DNA of 48,580 nt, taken from positions 1 to 48,580 of the forward strand of contig JAJFLQ010000117.1 of assembly GCA_021772615.1 (NCBI GenBank), in the 5' to 3' direction. The stretch comes from Verrucomicrobiota bacterium. Lineage in GTDB: Bacteria; Verrucomicrobiota; Lentisphaeria; JABSQK01; JAJFLO01. How positions within the stretch are numbered: position 1 is the first letter of the stretch; each line of letters begins with the position of its first letter. The translations under genes and the position numbers were made by a program. Of this stretch, positions 33,612 through 43,005 are shown piece by piece. The notes beneath the pieces were generated by a model, which was given only the letters and a program-made list of their open reading frames with translations, was not told the origin of the DNA and did no database searches.

Positions 33612-35636
33612 TTAGAATCTCCAGGAAATCCGACCATAGACGCTCCGCTCTATTTCGCTGGACTGGCGAAATCCCAATGAATCGACAAACTCAGGATGCC
33701 GATCATCCAGGGCGTTGCGGACACCGAAGCTCATATCGATCGTTTCGATCGGACGCCAACCGACACGTATGTCAAGCCTGAAAAAAGCGGGCACATCCGG
33801 ACTGGAAAGATTTTCATCGTAGTAGAGCGACGTATCGAGTTCGAGATTCCACGGCAGATCAATCAATGAACGAGCCTTAATCTGGTGACTGGGCACTTCG
33901 TTTGCCGTTGCCTGCTGCACCGAGGCGCGGCCCCTGCGATCTCTGTCGTAGTCGATGCGATGCCCGGCGTAGGACAGCGAGCACAACCAATCTTCGTTCA
34001 CCTTGTAGCGGGCGATGATCTCTCCGCCATACGCCGTCGCACGCGCATCATTCGTGAACGTAGAAATTAGTCCGTCCGCGGAAACCGTAGTGTCGCTCAG
34101 CCGACGATAGTCGTTCACGAACACGGCCGTTTCGACTGTTAGCGACGTCGTCAGCGTTGCCCGGTGCCCCATCTCGTAGGCCACCAGGTCCTGCGCGCCA
34201 ACATCGTCATCACCGATCACCCTTACCTGTCGGAGCTGGAATCCACCCGGTGGCGTGAAGACGGGCACCGTTGCGGTATTAATGCGAATCTCGGTGACAG
34301 CCTCAGACGGCGTCACGACGGCGCGTGCCACGGATCCCCATATGGAATGCCGCGAGTTGGGCGTCCACAACAGCCTGATACCGGGCTGAAACTCGAAGCC
34401 GGAAAACTCATTATGCTCAAGTTTCGATCCAACGATACACTGGACTCGGTTGTCAATGATATCGAATTTATCCTGAACAAAAACGCTGCCGAGATGGCGT
34501 TCCGTTTCGGATGGATCAAATTGAAGCGTAAACGATCCGTCCAGATCCTTCCGCGTGTAGCGATACCCGGCGCCCCATGTTAACTCATGGCCGTCAGCCA
34601 ACGCGAATCGATGTTGAAAGTCGATATCAACCGTATCGCGGTTCTCTTCGAATATCGCCGTGTCCCGATCGGTTCGGTCGTAGTAGACCTGTAGCGACAG
34701 ATCACCAGCATCGGAGAGTTGCCGGGTCCAGCGCGCCAGCAGATTGGCACCGCGCAATTTGCTCTCGTCGTTGACAAAGGTTGTACCGATCACATTCGGG
34801 TCCGTAACCGCGGTCAAGTCGTCTTCCTTCCCCGCGTAAACGTCTCCCTGAACAACCACATTATCCGTACTATTTACGCCCCAATCGATCCGAAATCCGC
34901 CGCGCCCCATCGACCATTCGTCGCCGGCGTCATCGCCGGTGGCGTCGACGTAGTCGTCGCGACTGAAGAGCTTCGCATACCAGCGATAATGGGCGTTCTC
35001 CGCCAGCTCGCCGCCAAATCGCCAATTGGCCGACCACGGCTCGTCGGTATCAGTGCCAATTGTAAGTAATCCACCTTGTGTATCGCTCGCAGCCTTCGTC
35101 ACAATACTGATTATGCCGTTGACCGCGTTGGAGCCCCATAGTGTACCGCCGGGTCCCAGGACAACTTCGATTCGCTCGACATCATCGAGCACGACGTCCT
35201 GAACGTCCCAGTTCACACCGGCGAACAAGGGCGTGTAGACCGTACGACCATCGATCATTACCAGGAGTTTGTCCGAAAAAACACTATTGAAACCGCGAAT
35301 CGAAATCGCCCATTCGTTTGCATCGATTTGCTGGACCTGAACCCCAGGAACGGTACGCAAAATCTCCGGGATAGTCGTCATGCCGGATCGGCGAATGTCC
35401 TCGTTGCTAATCACATGGACCGCGGCGGAAGTCCGCGAAAGCGTCTCCGGTGTCCGCGTGACGGTCGTGACCGATACATTCAGTAAATCTACAAGATCCA
35501 GTCCAATCAATTCAGACATATCAAGGGATTCCTCTGAATGCGCTGGCGAGATCGGCATCAAGGCACAGCAGAGCAACCACGGAATCAGCCGGCCGCAGCA
35601 GACACGGCACGCCACCGAAATAGAGCATACTGTCAT
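33612..35636 (-). CDS. TonB-dependent outer-membrane receptor
   Basis: 674 residues from ATG 35636 with signal peptide MTVCSISVACRVCCGRLIPW through HSEES. The plug domain has SELIGLDLVDLLNVSVTTVT, AAVHVISNEDIRRSGMTTIP, EILRTVPGVQV and RIEVVLGPGGTLWGSNAVNG. A 22-strand-type barrel with ordered aromatic strands follows, ending SVYGRISWRF, where the terminal Phe is the outer-membrane insertion signal. It imports large ligands (siderophores, glycans, vitamins) powered by TonB. The downstream YfiR-like and kinase genes suggest it also acts in signalling. The substrate is unknown, and no TonB or SusD partner is visible. Confidence 0.9.
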   Translation of the reverse strand: MTVCSISVACRVCCGRLIPWLLCCALMPISPAHSEESLDMSELIGLDLVDLLNVSVTTVTRTPETLSRTSAAVHVISNEDIRRSGMTTIPEILRTVPGVQVQQIDANEWAISIRGFNSVFSDKLLVMIDGRTVYTPLFAGVNWDVQDVVLDDVERIEVVLGPGGTLWGSNAVNGIISIVTKAASDTQGGLLTIGTDTDEPWSANWRFGGELAENAHYRWYAKLFSRDDYVDATGDDAGDEWSMGRGGFRIDWGVNSTDNVVVQGDVYAGKEDDLTAVTDPNVIGTTFVNDESKLRGANLLARWTRQLSDAGDLSLQVYYDRTDRDTAIFEENRDTVDIDFQHRFALADGHELTWGAGYRYTRKDLDGSFTLQFDPSETERHLGSVFVQDKFDIIDNRVQCIVGSKLEHNEFSGFEFQPGIRLLWTPNSRHSIWGSVARAVVTPSEAVTEIRINTATVPVFTPPGGFQLRQVRVIGDDDVGAQDLVAYEMGHRATLTTSLTVETAVFVNDYRRLSDTTVSADGLISTFTNDARATAYGGEIIARYKVNEDWLCSLSYAGHRIDYDRDRRGRASVQQATANEVPSHQIKARSLIDLPWNLELDTSLYYDENLSSPDVPAFFRLDIRVGWRPIETIDMSFGVRNALDDRHPEFVDSLGFRQSSEIERSVYGRISWRF

Positions 35637-35887
35637 TCTTGCTTCTCCAAATTGGGTTTTCGGAACGATCTGACCTGCATCAGGCACGACCATATCAGAA
35701 AATATGCCGAATGCGACATAATTGACGAATCCAAATAACGCGACAATTGAGCGTGAGCCACTAAGCGGCGGCTAAAGTCTCTGGGCCGAGGGGTAGCAGC
35801 GCCGTGCGACACGGGGAAATGCTCTCGGCACTCAGCGCATGATTTATGCCAGGAAGAGGCAGCAGTGACACCTGCGGTAGCTCCGTA

Positions 35888-36397
35888 TTAGTGCACCGAA
35901 TCGTCGGAATGGCTATGGACAATTAAAGGGTGGCTGGATCCGGTTACAGGATCAAGAGTGCAGGAAGGAACTGACGGCTGCTCACACGTTGCCGTGACAC
36001 TGGAAACACGACTCGCTTCGCCGCAATTCCAGCATACGGCAAAGGACGGGGGTACATCTTCGCCACAGCGTGAACATGGCTGAATCTCGGCAGCGGCCAG
36101 GAGGAAACTTATGCAGGGCGCACGGGAACGCGCCAGCTTTTCCCGCAGTGCGATGCCGGAAATTTCGCCGCTTTCAAACCGCTGTGCGTCGCGGTTCAAC
36201 TGTTGGATTTCATCGATTTCCGCAGGCGTAACGGGCACTGGGTAGGTACAGCCGGCACAACGCAGATACCACATCGCAGTGGTATCGGAGCCAAACAAAG
36301 TCCAAAGGGGTCTCTCCTCGATCAGTCGGAAGCAGGCAACGTCGTGGCAGTGGGGACATCGCACCTTCAAGGTGACGCCGTGATCGACCTTCGTCAT
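35888..36397 (-). CDS. Double zinc-ribbon hypothetical protein
   Basis: 169 residues with four CxxC knuckles: CPHC and CAGC in the first ~55 residues, CSRC and CWNC around 107-125. The region between is helical (PAEIDEIQQLNRDAQRF, ALREKLARSR). No signal peptide. It starts 10 nt after the GLQ-repeat gene, so they are co-transcribed. It resembles recurring zinc-ribbon regulators of envelope or lipid functions only in general layout; I do not recognise the family. Confidence 0.65.
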   Translation of the reverse strand: MTKVDHGVTLKVRCPHCHDVACFRLIEERPLWTLFGSDTTAMWYLRCAGCTYPVPVTPAEIDEIQQLNRDAQRFESGEISGIALREKLARSRAPCISFLLAAAEIQPCSRCGEDVPPSFAVCWNCGEASRVSSVTATCEQPSVPSCTLDPVTGSSHPLIVHSHSDDSVH

Positions 36398-36407
36398 CGC
36401 AGGCCAA

Positions 36408-36989
36408 TCAGAATACCCAATTTGCCAGTGGCAACACCCGTAGGGATTCTTTGTTCAACGCAGCGTTGATAATGCCGACCTGGAGGCCATCCAGCATAGG
36501 CGTGTAGTTGACGAGACCAACCTGCAATCCACGAACAGATTCAGCGGCGTTATAAAGCCCGATCTGCGTACCGTGAACATGGCCCTCGCAAAGGTTTGCA
36601 ACACCAGTTTGCAGACCGCTAAAATCGCCTTCTGTGACATTCAGCCAGGCGTTCTGCAAGCCCGTATAGCTGCCTGCTGTGTAGTGCAAAAAACCGAGTT
36701 GATACCCCCGCCCGTCGCCTTCAATAAAATGAATGCCACTGACGGAAAGCCCGCAGAAATCGGTTGTGATATGATTCCAGAATCCTATATCAAGGCCGGT
36801 CACGGCATGGCTCCGCCCCTGAATGATATTCAGACGCAGGCCGCGAACCTCGACATCCGGCTCGAACAATTGAAAAGGTCGGAATATCGACAGCTGAAAA
36901 TCCGTGATGTCGGTTTGTGCATGGGATTGCCAAGGGCAACACCCCAGCAGAACGGCAACAACAACAGGTAGACATACACCTTTCATCAA
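36408..36989 (-). CDS. Exported GLQ-repeat surface protein (LA_2272-like)
   Basis: 193 residues beginning MMKGVCLPVVVAVLLGC with signal cleavage near SHAQTD. The mature part is a series of ~15-18-residue repeats with the pattern GLQ-x-G-x-x-N (GLQNAWLNV, GLQTGVANL, GTQIGLYNA, GLQVGLVNY, GLQVGIINA), as in the LA_2272 surface-repeat family. It may form a beta-solenoid or short barrel on the outer membrane. It ends LPLANWVF, outer-membrane-like. Function unknown. Downstream zinc-ribbon gene is 10 nt away. Confidence 0.75.
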   Translation of the reverse strand: MMKGVCLPVVVAVLLGCCPWQSHAQTDITDFQLSIFRPFQLFEPDVEVRGLRLNIIQGRSHAVTGLDIGFWNHITTDFCGLSVSGIHFIEGDGRGYQLGFLHYTAGSYTGLQNAWLNVTEGDFSGLQTGVANLCEGHVHGTQIGLYNAAESVRGLQVGLVNYTPMLDGLQVGIINAALNKESLRVLPLANWVF

Positions 36990-37205
36990 CTAACTCCTCC
37001 GCGGTGAACGTTTCGAATGGCATGCTGCGGGCTGACAACGTCTGCTACACTGGACGGACCACGCGGCACCGGCCGACGCTGTGATTAAAGTTTGGTAATA
37101 TAGTGAGTCCGTACCGATTCACAAGCCGATGGGACAGGGGAGTGTCGAATTCTCTGGCGTCACGGAAATGGGTGACGGCGACCAGACCGCGCGTTCACGC
37201 GTGAG

Positions 37206-38420
37206 TCAGGCATCCCTGTACGCCGGAATTTCGAGCCAGAAAACAGAGCCGGCGCCGGCTGGAAAATCTGCCCCCACATTCCCACCCTGCTCGCGAACCA
37301 GCCTCGCGACGATCGAAAGCCCGAGCCCTGTGCTACTCTCGTTACCGGTCGGCGTCGTTGAAATATTGGCAAATTCGTGAAACAGGAGGTGCCGTTCATC
37401 CTCTGCCACACCTGGACCGTTATCCTGGATCTCAAAACGAATCATCGTGTCGCGGCGGCGGGTTCGTAACGTGATCACGGTTCCTGCCGGACTATATTTT
37501 ATGCCATTGCTCACATAGTTTCCTATTGCCTGCCGCATGCGAATCGCATCGCCGACGCCATTGGGTAATGTCTTGTCGAGTTCACAGGCAATTTCGATTG
37601 ACTTTTCACGTGCGATATCGGTATACACCGATGCAGTATCCGCAACCAGCCAATTGAGCTGAAGCCGGGTTTGATTGAGCTGTACCTGGCCGTGTAAAAT
37701 CTTTTGATAATCGAGCGAGTTATTTACCACCTTGCCCATGTGCCGTGTCGAGTCCAATATCGTCTTAATGCGATTGCGGACCATCGATTTTAGTGGTCGC
37801 CCCTCCGATGCCTGCCGCAGAAAGATCTCGCAATTCACCCCCACTGCGCAAAGATGATTGCGTAGTTCATGTGAACACATGCGAAGATGCCGATTGATCA
37901 TTTTATTGGCATGTTGCAATTCCTTGTTCTGGCGTCGGATCAGCCTGTGCGCATCTTTGAGACGGCGGTGTGAGTGAAGGCGCAATTCATGCCGCCTCTT
38001 TTTCTGCAAACATGCATCTATCCTGGCAGCGAGCAATTGAAAGTTCACCGGTTTTGTAAGGTAATCATCAACACCGTCCCTTACACAACTCACGATGCTC
38101 TCGATATCGGAATTTGCTGATATCACGATAACCGGGATGTCACGCGTGATCTTTCCTGATTTCAGTTGCCGGATCACCTGATGTCCATTCAAAACCGGCA
38201 TCGACAGATCCAGAATGATCAATTTCGGTCTTATTTCGTTTGTGACACGCAGTCCGCAATCGCCGTCCGACGCGATCAAGGGCCTGTAGCCGAGTAATTT
38301 CACGTGCTCACTGAGAAGCCGCCGAGAATCCCTGTCGTCATCTACAATGAGTATATTCGTATCATCATTATCGCGCGCATCCGCAGCGGCAGCGTTCGTG
38401 ATTGGATATGTTCTGCGCAT
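37206..38420 (-). CDS. Response-regulator histidine kinase (REC-HisKA-HATPase)
   Basis: 404 residues; ATG 38420 chosen because GGGAGG lies just upstream. A receiver domain (~20-140; ILIVDDDRDSRRLL, phospho-Asp in LIILDLSMPVLNG, Lys in DYLTKPVNF) precedes a helical linker. HisKA has phospho-His in RMCSHELRNHLC. The HATPase has NYVSNGIKYSPAG, IQDNGPGVAED and STGLGLSIVARLVREQGG. No membrane helix, so it is a soluble kinase fed by phosphotransfer to its own receiver. It is separated from other genes by ~200-500 bases. Function in a larger relay is likely. Confidence 0.88.
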   Translation of the reverse strand: MRRTYPITNAAAADARDNDDTNILIVDDDRDSRRLLSEHVKLLGYRPLIASDGDCGLRVTNEIRPKLIILDLSMPVLNGHQVIRQLKSGKITRDIPVIVISANSDIESIVSCVRDGVDDYLTKPVNFQLLAARIDACLQKKRRHELRLHSHRRLKDAHRLIRRQNKELQHANKMINRHLRMCSHELRNHLCAVGVNCEIFLRQASEGRPLKSMVRNRIKTILDSTRHMGKVVNNSLDYQKILHGQVQLNQTRLQLNWLVADTASVYTDIAREKSIEIACELDKTLPNGVGDAIRMRQAIGNYVSNGIKYSPAGTVITLRTRRRDTMIRFEIQDNGPGVAEDERHLLFHEFANISTTPTGNESSTGLGLSIVARLVREQGGNVGADFPAGAGSVFWLEIPAYRDA

Positions 38421-38940
<520 letters not shown>

Positions 38941-39219
38941 TCAATCCTTCACCAGCGGCTCTTTACGCTCCATGATCACTGGCAACCCCGGCGCCTTCTC
39001 GGCATTTAACTGTATGTAGTCACGCCACTTTTCCGGGACGTCGTCTTCTTCGAATATCGCCTCTACCGGACATTCCGGCACACAGGCCGCGCAGTCGATG
39101 CACTCGTCAGGATCGATATATAGAATCGTTTCGTCTTCGTGAAAACAATCGACAGGACACACCTCGACGCAATCGGTATACTTACACTTCAGACACGGCT
39201 CTGTTACTACATACGCCAT
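38941..39219 (-). CDS. fdxA: 7Fe ferredoxin
   Basis: 92 residues from ATG 39219 with GGAG upstream. CLKCKYTDCVEVCPVDCF supplies a [3Fe-4S]-type set plus one ligand of the second cluster. CIDCAACVPECP supplies the [4Fe-4S] set. The C-terminal extension (PEKWRDYIQLNAEKAPGLPV) is typical of FdxA/7Fe ferredoxins of the Azotobacter type. It is a small cytosolic electron carrier. It stands alone on its strand. Confidence 0.93.
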   Translation of the reverse strand: MAYVVTEPCLKCKYTDCVEVCPVDCFHEDETILYIDPDECIDCAACVPECPVEAIFEEDDVPEKWRDYIQLNAEKAPGLPVIMERKEPLVKD

Positions 39220-39565
39220 CGTTCTGGCTCCTTTTGTCATGGCTGCTCAGGCGAAAGCAACATTCCGATGTACTCTGAATCTGCCAAGTAGGCGGCACAC
39301 GCACTAACCCTATTGCCGCTGCGCGAATAGTCCAGATCGCCGGGCCAAAAAAAGACCGGCACGCTAGTATCATCATATAAATCTTCGGCTTTGACTGCAG
39401 AATATTTGCGCTACATTTAAGATCGGGTCTTTTGATTCCGTCACTCACACCAGACACATTCGTCCGCAGACGTCCCGTTCAACAAAATAGAATTCCTTCA
39501 GACGCGAGACGAAGCGGATGCACTACTATCGAGCGCCATAGCTTAGCCCACACGAGGACGCGCAA
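39220..39565. other. Divergent intergenic region, ferredoxin / DUF6901-like
   Basis: 346 bases with both leaders. An AT-rich stretch at about 39370-39420 (TTGACT near 39394 and several TATA-like hexamers) may hold promoters, but spacing is imperfect. No gene seen. Confidence 0.35.
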
Positions 39566-40252
39566 GTGAACACGATATCGTACCATTTTAAGCTTGCAGA
39601 CGGTAGAACATATACCTTCGTCGTAGACATCGATCGATCAGGCGCGGTGTCCGCAACGACGCAAGAGTCGTTACCATTCTGGACCAAGCTCAGCTACCAG
39701 AAATGTAGTGACTGCCCATTGACTTCAGACAATCACCCCCACTGCCCGGCAGCCGTAGATATCCAGGGCGTCGTCGAGACATTTTCCGATATTTTGTCAA
39801 TCGACCGAGTCGATATGACAGTTGAGACTGCGCAACGATCCTATCAAAAAAACTGCGACATGCAGGACGCCATACGATCGCTGTTGGGATTGATACTCGC
39901 CACCTCGCGCTGCCCTTCCTTGTCTCGGCTCAAACCGCTTGCCCATTATCACCTGCCGTTCGCGACAATGGAGGAAACTATCCACCGCGTGGTCGGAACG
40001 TATTTGCTCAAGCAGCGCTTGTTGTGCCTGGAGAATCGCGGACAGCCCGATTGGCAGCTCGACGGACTCACAGAGATGTATCAGGAGCTCGAAGCCGTGA
40101 ACGCTCAGTTGATGCTCCGGCTCCGTGAAGCATCCAGAAAAGATGCAAATCTCAATGCAATCTACATCTTTGTAGCACTCACCAGCGTCGTTAACCTCGG
40201 AATCGACAATATGCTGGAGAGGACGAATGCGATCGTTTCCGACGGATTTTAA
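39566..40252 (+). CDS. DUF6901-like conserved protein
   Basis: 228 residues with a GTG start (MNTISYHFKLADGRTYTF) preceded by GAGG. A CSDCPLTSDNHPHCPAA cluster at ~47-63 suggests metal binding. SLLGLILATSRCP and FATMEETIHRVVGTYLLKQR follow. The order of motifs fits a small proteobacterial/PVC family I recall as DUF6901; function unknown. No signal peptide or clear membrane helix. It converges on the hybrid kinase gene with a gap of only 5 bases. Confidence 0.65.
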   Translation: MNTISYHFKLADGRTYTFVVDIDRSGAVSATTQESLPFWTKLSYQKCSDCPLTSDNHPHCPAAVDIQGVVETFSDILSIDRVDMTVETAQRSYQKNCDMQDAIRSLLGLILATSRCPSLSRLKPLAHYHLPFATMEETIHRVVGTYLLKQRLLCLENRGQPDWQLDGLTEMYQELEAVNAQLMLRLREASRKDANLNAIYIFVALTSVVNLGIDNMLERTNAIVSDGF

Positions 40253-40257
40253 GACCG

Positions 40258-42657
40258 CTAATTCCGGCCGCTGTATGCGCGTGAAATTCGGTCGATTGTT
40301 CTTCGAAGCTTCCGCATGGTCTTCACAAGGTCTTTGCTCTGAATGCCATCTGCGATAGCGTTCTCCAATTCTTCGCCAATGTCACTCAGAATTTGAAAGC
40401 CGAATCCGCCGCCGGACCCGTGAAGACCGTGTACCACGGTTTTGAAACGCGCGACGTCGCCGGCTTTCAGCGCCCGCATCAGCGTATCGTGTTTTTCAGG
40501 CAATGCGAGGACATATCCTTCGATAATTTCAGACATATTCGGATCATTGTGAAACGCTGAAAATATGGGACTATTATTCTCAACCGAACGACGGATCTCG
40601 CTGGTCTCGACACCGGTTGCCCCGTCCGGCAACGTACCGCTGAGCGTAAAGGTCGATTTAACCTGGCGCAACCATTTGCGGAGTAGGCGAATCAAATCGA
40701 TACGAGATATAGGCTTAATCGCGCAATCGTCACAACCGGATTCGAGAAAACGACGAATCTCTTTGTCGGTGCCGGCGGCGGTCAGACCGACGATTGGTCG
40801 AATATAGCCATTAAGTCGTAGATGTTTTACGACTTCGATACCACTCATTTCCGGTAGTCTCATATCGAGAATCAACAAATCTGATTCATGATTGAGGGCG
40901 GTCTGAAGCGCGGCCGGCCCAGTCTCGACAATTTCTACTTCCGCACCGGCGCCGGTAATAAAGTGACGCAACAGTTTCTGAATGTCGGGATTATCCTCGG
41001 CAACGATGATCTTGCCGCGCAGTTTCGGTACGCTTTGCGACCGTTCGGTTCGAAGGCGCCGATTCAACTCGGCCGTCATCTTTTGCAACGTGTCGGCGTC
41101 GCGCAGCGTTATGCCGGTGGCGTCGAGTCCACAATCGATCGTGAGTGTGAACGTGCTTCCCTCGTCAACCTCGCTTTCCACTACCAGATCGCCGCCCAGA
41201 AGCGCCGCCATGCGCTTGGTAATCGTAAGCCCTAATCCGGTTCCACCGTACTTTACGGATATCGATGGGTCACCTTGCTCGAACGGCTCCATGATAAGCG
41301 CCAATTGGTCCGCAGGAATGCCAATGCCTGTGTCGCTGACGGCGAATGCGAGCGTAGGCGTCCCGGCATTCATGAGATACCGTACGCAGATGACAACCTC
41401 GCCTCCACGAGACGTAAATTTTACCGCGTTACCGACGAGATTGAGCAGACACTGCATGACCCGCGTCCGATCCGAGTAGATTGTCTCCGGTATCATCCCC
41501 TCGATCTCTGTCCGCAATGTAACACCTTGTTCCTCGCTTCGGGCAAGCATGAAATTCACGACATCGTTGACGAGGACATACGGTTGGCACTGTCCGTGCT
41601 CGACCGTGAGTTTGCCGCTTTCAGCACGCGAGAGATCGAGAATCTCATTAATTATTCGCAGCAAATGCTGGCCATTGCGCTCCACCGTTTCGACCAGATC
41701 GATATACTCGGGCTGGTTTGCAAGCACGTCCTTCAACAACTCAGCATATCCCACGATGCCGTACATCGGCGTTCGAAGTTCGTGGGACATGTGGGTCAGG
41801 AATTCGCCTTTGGCGCGATTCGCCGCCTCTGCCTGATCCTTGGCGTCTTTCAACTGCTTCAACACCCGTTTCTCTTCTGTAATATCACGGGAAATGCCCA
41901 TTGTCCCCAACAACTTCCCGCCCCGTTCGACCAGTACCGACGTCGAGATCATTGACTGAAACAAGTCGCCATTCTTCTTGCGATTGATAACCTCTGCCGT
42001 GTACTGTTTGCGTTTCACGGTATTCTCGTATACGCACCATGATTGATCGAGATACGCATATAGCATGTCGATTGGCTTGCCGAGAACTTCCTCCTTTGTA
42101 TATCCGAAGACCTCCTGTGCGCGGTGGTTGAATTCGAATATACGCCGCTTGAGATCCACGGATATGATCATATCCGTCGAACTGTTAATCAGGCTCTCAA
42201 CGTAACGTTTCTCGTCAGACAGCAGCGCGATTGCCTCCTGGCGCTCACGCATTTCTTGTTCGAGTTCGTGATTCAATTCGTGAGTCTTCAGGAAATTTTG
42301 CACCTTGCACAGCAGGAGTTTGTGATGCAACGGCTTGGTGAGGCAATCGACATTTCCGTAAAGTTCGGCGTCGAATGCGTCGCTGATGGCAAGGCTCTCG
42401 GATACCAGAAAAATGATCGGCAGGTCCGGGACAAATTCTGAATGTCGAAAGCGGCGGATCGCGCGAAAATCGGCGGCGTCATCAACATTAGCTATAACAA
42501 GCGCCATACACGGTCCGGTGACCAATTCAAGACCGTCATCAACGCTACGCGCCGCGAGACAATCGCAATCTGTCGACTTCAACGCCGAGCGAATTTCCCG
42601 GCACTGTTCGTCCTGATTCGATATCAGGAGTATCTGTGCGCTTTTCGCCTTGTCCAT
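40258..42657 (-). CDS. Hybrid histidine kinase (REC-PAS-HisKA-HATPase-REC-HPt)
   Basis: ~799 residues from ATG 42657, with GGAGGTG as ribosome site. A degenerate receiver (~7-125) has ISNQDEQC instead of an acidic pocket and Asn in LVIANVDD where the phospho-Asp belongs. A PAS domain (~148-265; SLINSSTDMIISVDL) follows, then HisKA (FLTHMSHELRTPMYG) and HATPase (NLVGNAVKFTSRGG, SDTGIGIPAD, GTGLGLTI). A functional receiver comes next (IVAEDNPDIQK, phospho-Asp in LLILDMRLPEMSG) and an HPt domain (VVHGLHGSGGGFGF). Phosphate would pass His-Asp-His within the protein and on to a separate regulator. It is soluble. Confidence 0.92.
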   Translation of the reverse strand: MDKAKSAQILLISNQDEQCREIRSALKSTDCDCLAARSVDDGLELVTGPCMALVIANVDDAADFRAIRRFRHSEFVPDLPIIFLVSESLAISDAFDAELYGNVDCLTKPLHHKLLLCKVQNFLKTHELNHELEQEMRERQEAIALLSDEKRYVESLINSSTDMIISVDLKRRIFEFNHRAQEVFGYTKEEVLGKPIDMLYAYLDQSWCVYENTVKRKQYTAEVINRKKNGDLFQSMISTSVLVERGGKLLGTMGISRDITEEKRVLKQLKDAKDQAEAANRAKGEFLTHMSHELRTPMYGIVGYAELLKDVLANQPEYIDLVETVERNGQHLLRIINEILDLSRAESGKLTVEHGQCQPYVLVNDVVNFMLARSEEQGVTLRTEIEGMIPETIYSDRTRVMQCLLNLVGNAVKFTSRGGEVVICVRYLMNAGTPTLAFAVSDTGIGIPADQLALIMEPFEQGDPSISVKYGGTGLGLTITKRMAALLGGDLVVESEVDEGSTFTLTIDCGLDATGITLRDADTLQKMTAELNRRLRTERSQSVPKLRGKIIVAEDNPDIQKLLRHFITGAGAEVEIVETGPAALQTALNHESDLLILDMRLPEMSGIEVVKHLRLNGYIRPIVGLTAAGTDKEIRRFLESGCDDCAIKPISRIDLIRLLRKWLRQVKSTFTLSGTLPDGATGVETSEIRRSVENNSPIFSAFHNDPNMSEIIEGYVLALPEKHDTLMRALKAGDVARFKTVVHGLHGSGGGFGFQILSDIGEELENAIADGIQSKDLVKTMRKLRRTIDRISRAYSGRN

Positions 42658-43005
42658 TTTACACACCTCCGTCTTCCCAACTCCCTGGCCGCACCGCGAG
42701 CAGGAGTGCCGGCGCCACGCGATGCCCAGGAACCCGCAACCTGTGTGATGCCCGACGACTCCAGTCGCACGACGAACACGAATGCTCGCCTGTCGAATGG
42801 GTAACATAGTCCTGTTTTACGACGCCTCAAGCCGCGAATAAGCAAACGCTGCGTGAGACTAGCCGCAATTGTCGGTAAGGTGATGGAGACGGTCGTCCGG
42901 ACGTCAAAAAAGGCGATCCTACGCCATATCCCGTCGCGGAGACAGGAGCGGCATTTCGAGGTGCCACGGCGGCCCAAGGACAACGCGCAGACAAGATGCA
43001 TTCTG
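42658..43005. other. Intergenic, no gene seen
   Basis: 348 bases between feoB and the hybrid kinase on the same strand. It should contain the kinase promoter. A terminator for feoB is not obvious. No conserved motif was recognised. Confidence 0.35.

Noticed and set aside
35640..35887. Riboswitch upstream of the TonB receptor
   Set aside because: I found no cobalamin, c-di-GMP or TPP consensus blocks in this leader.
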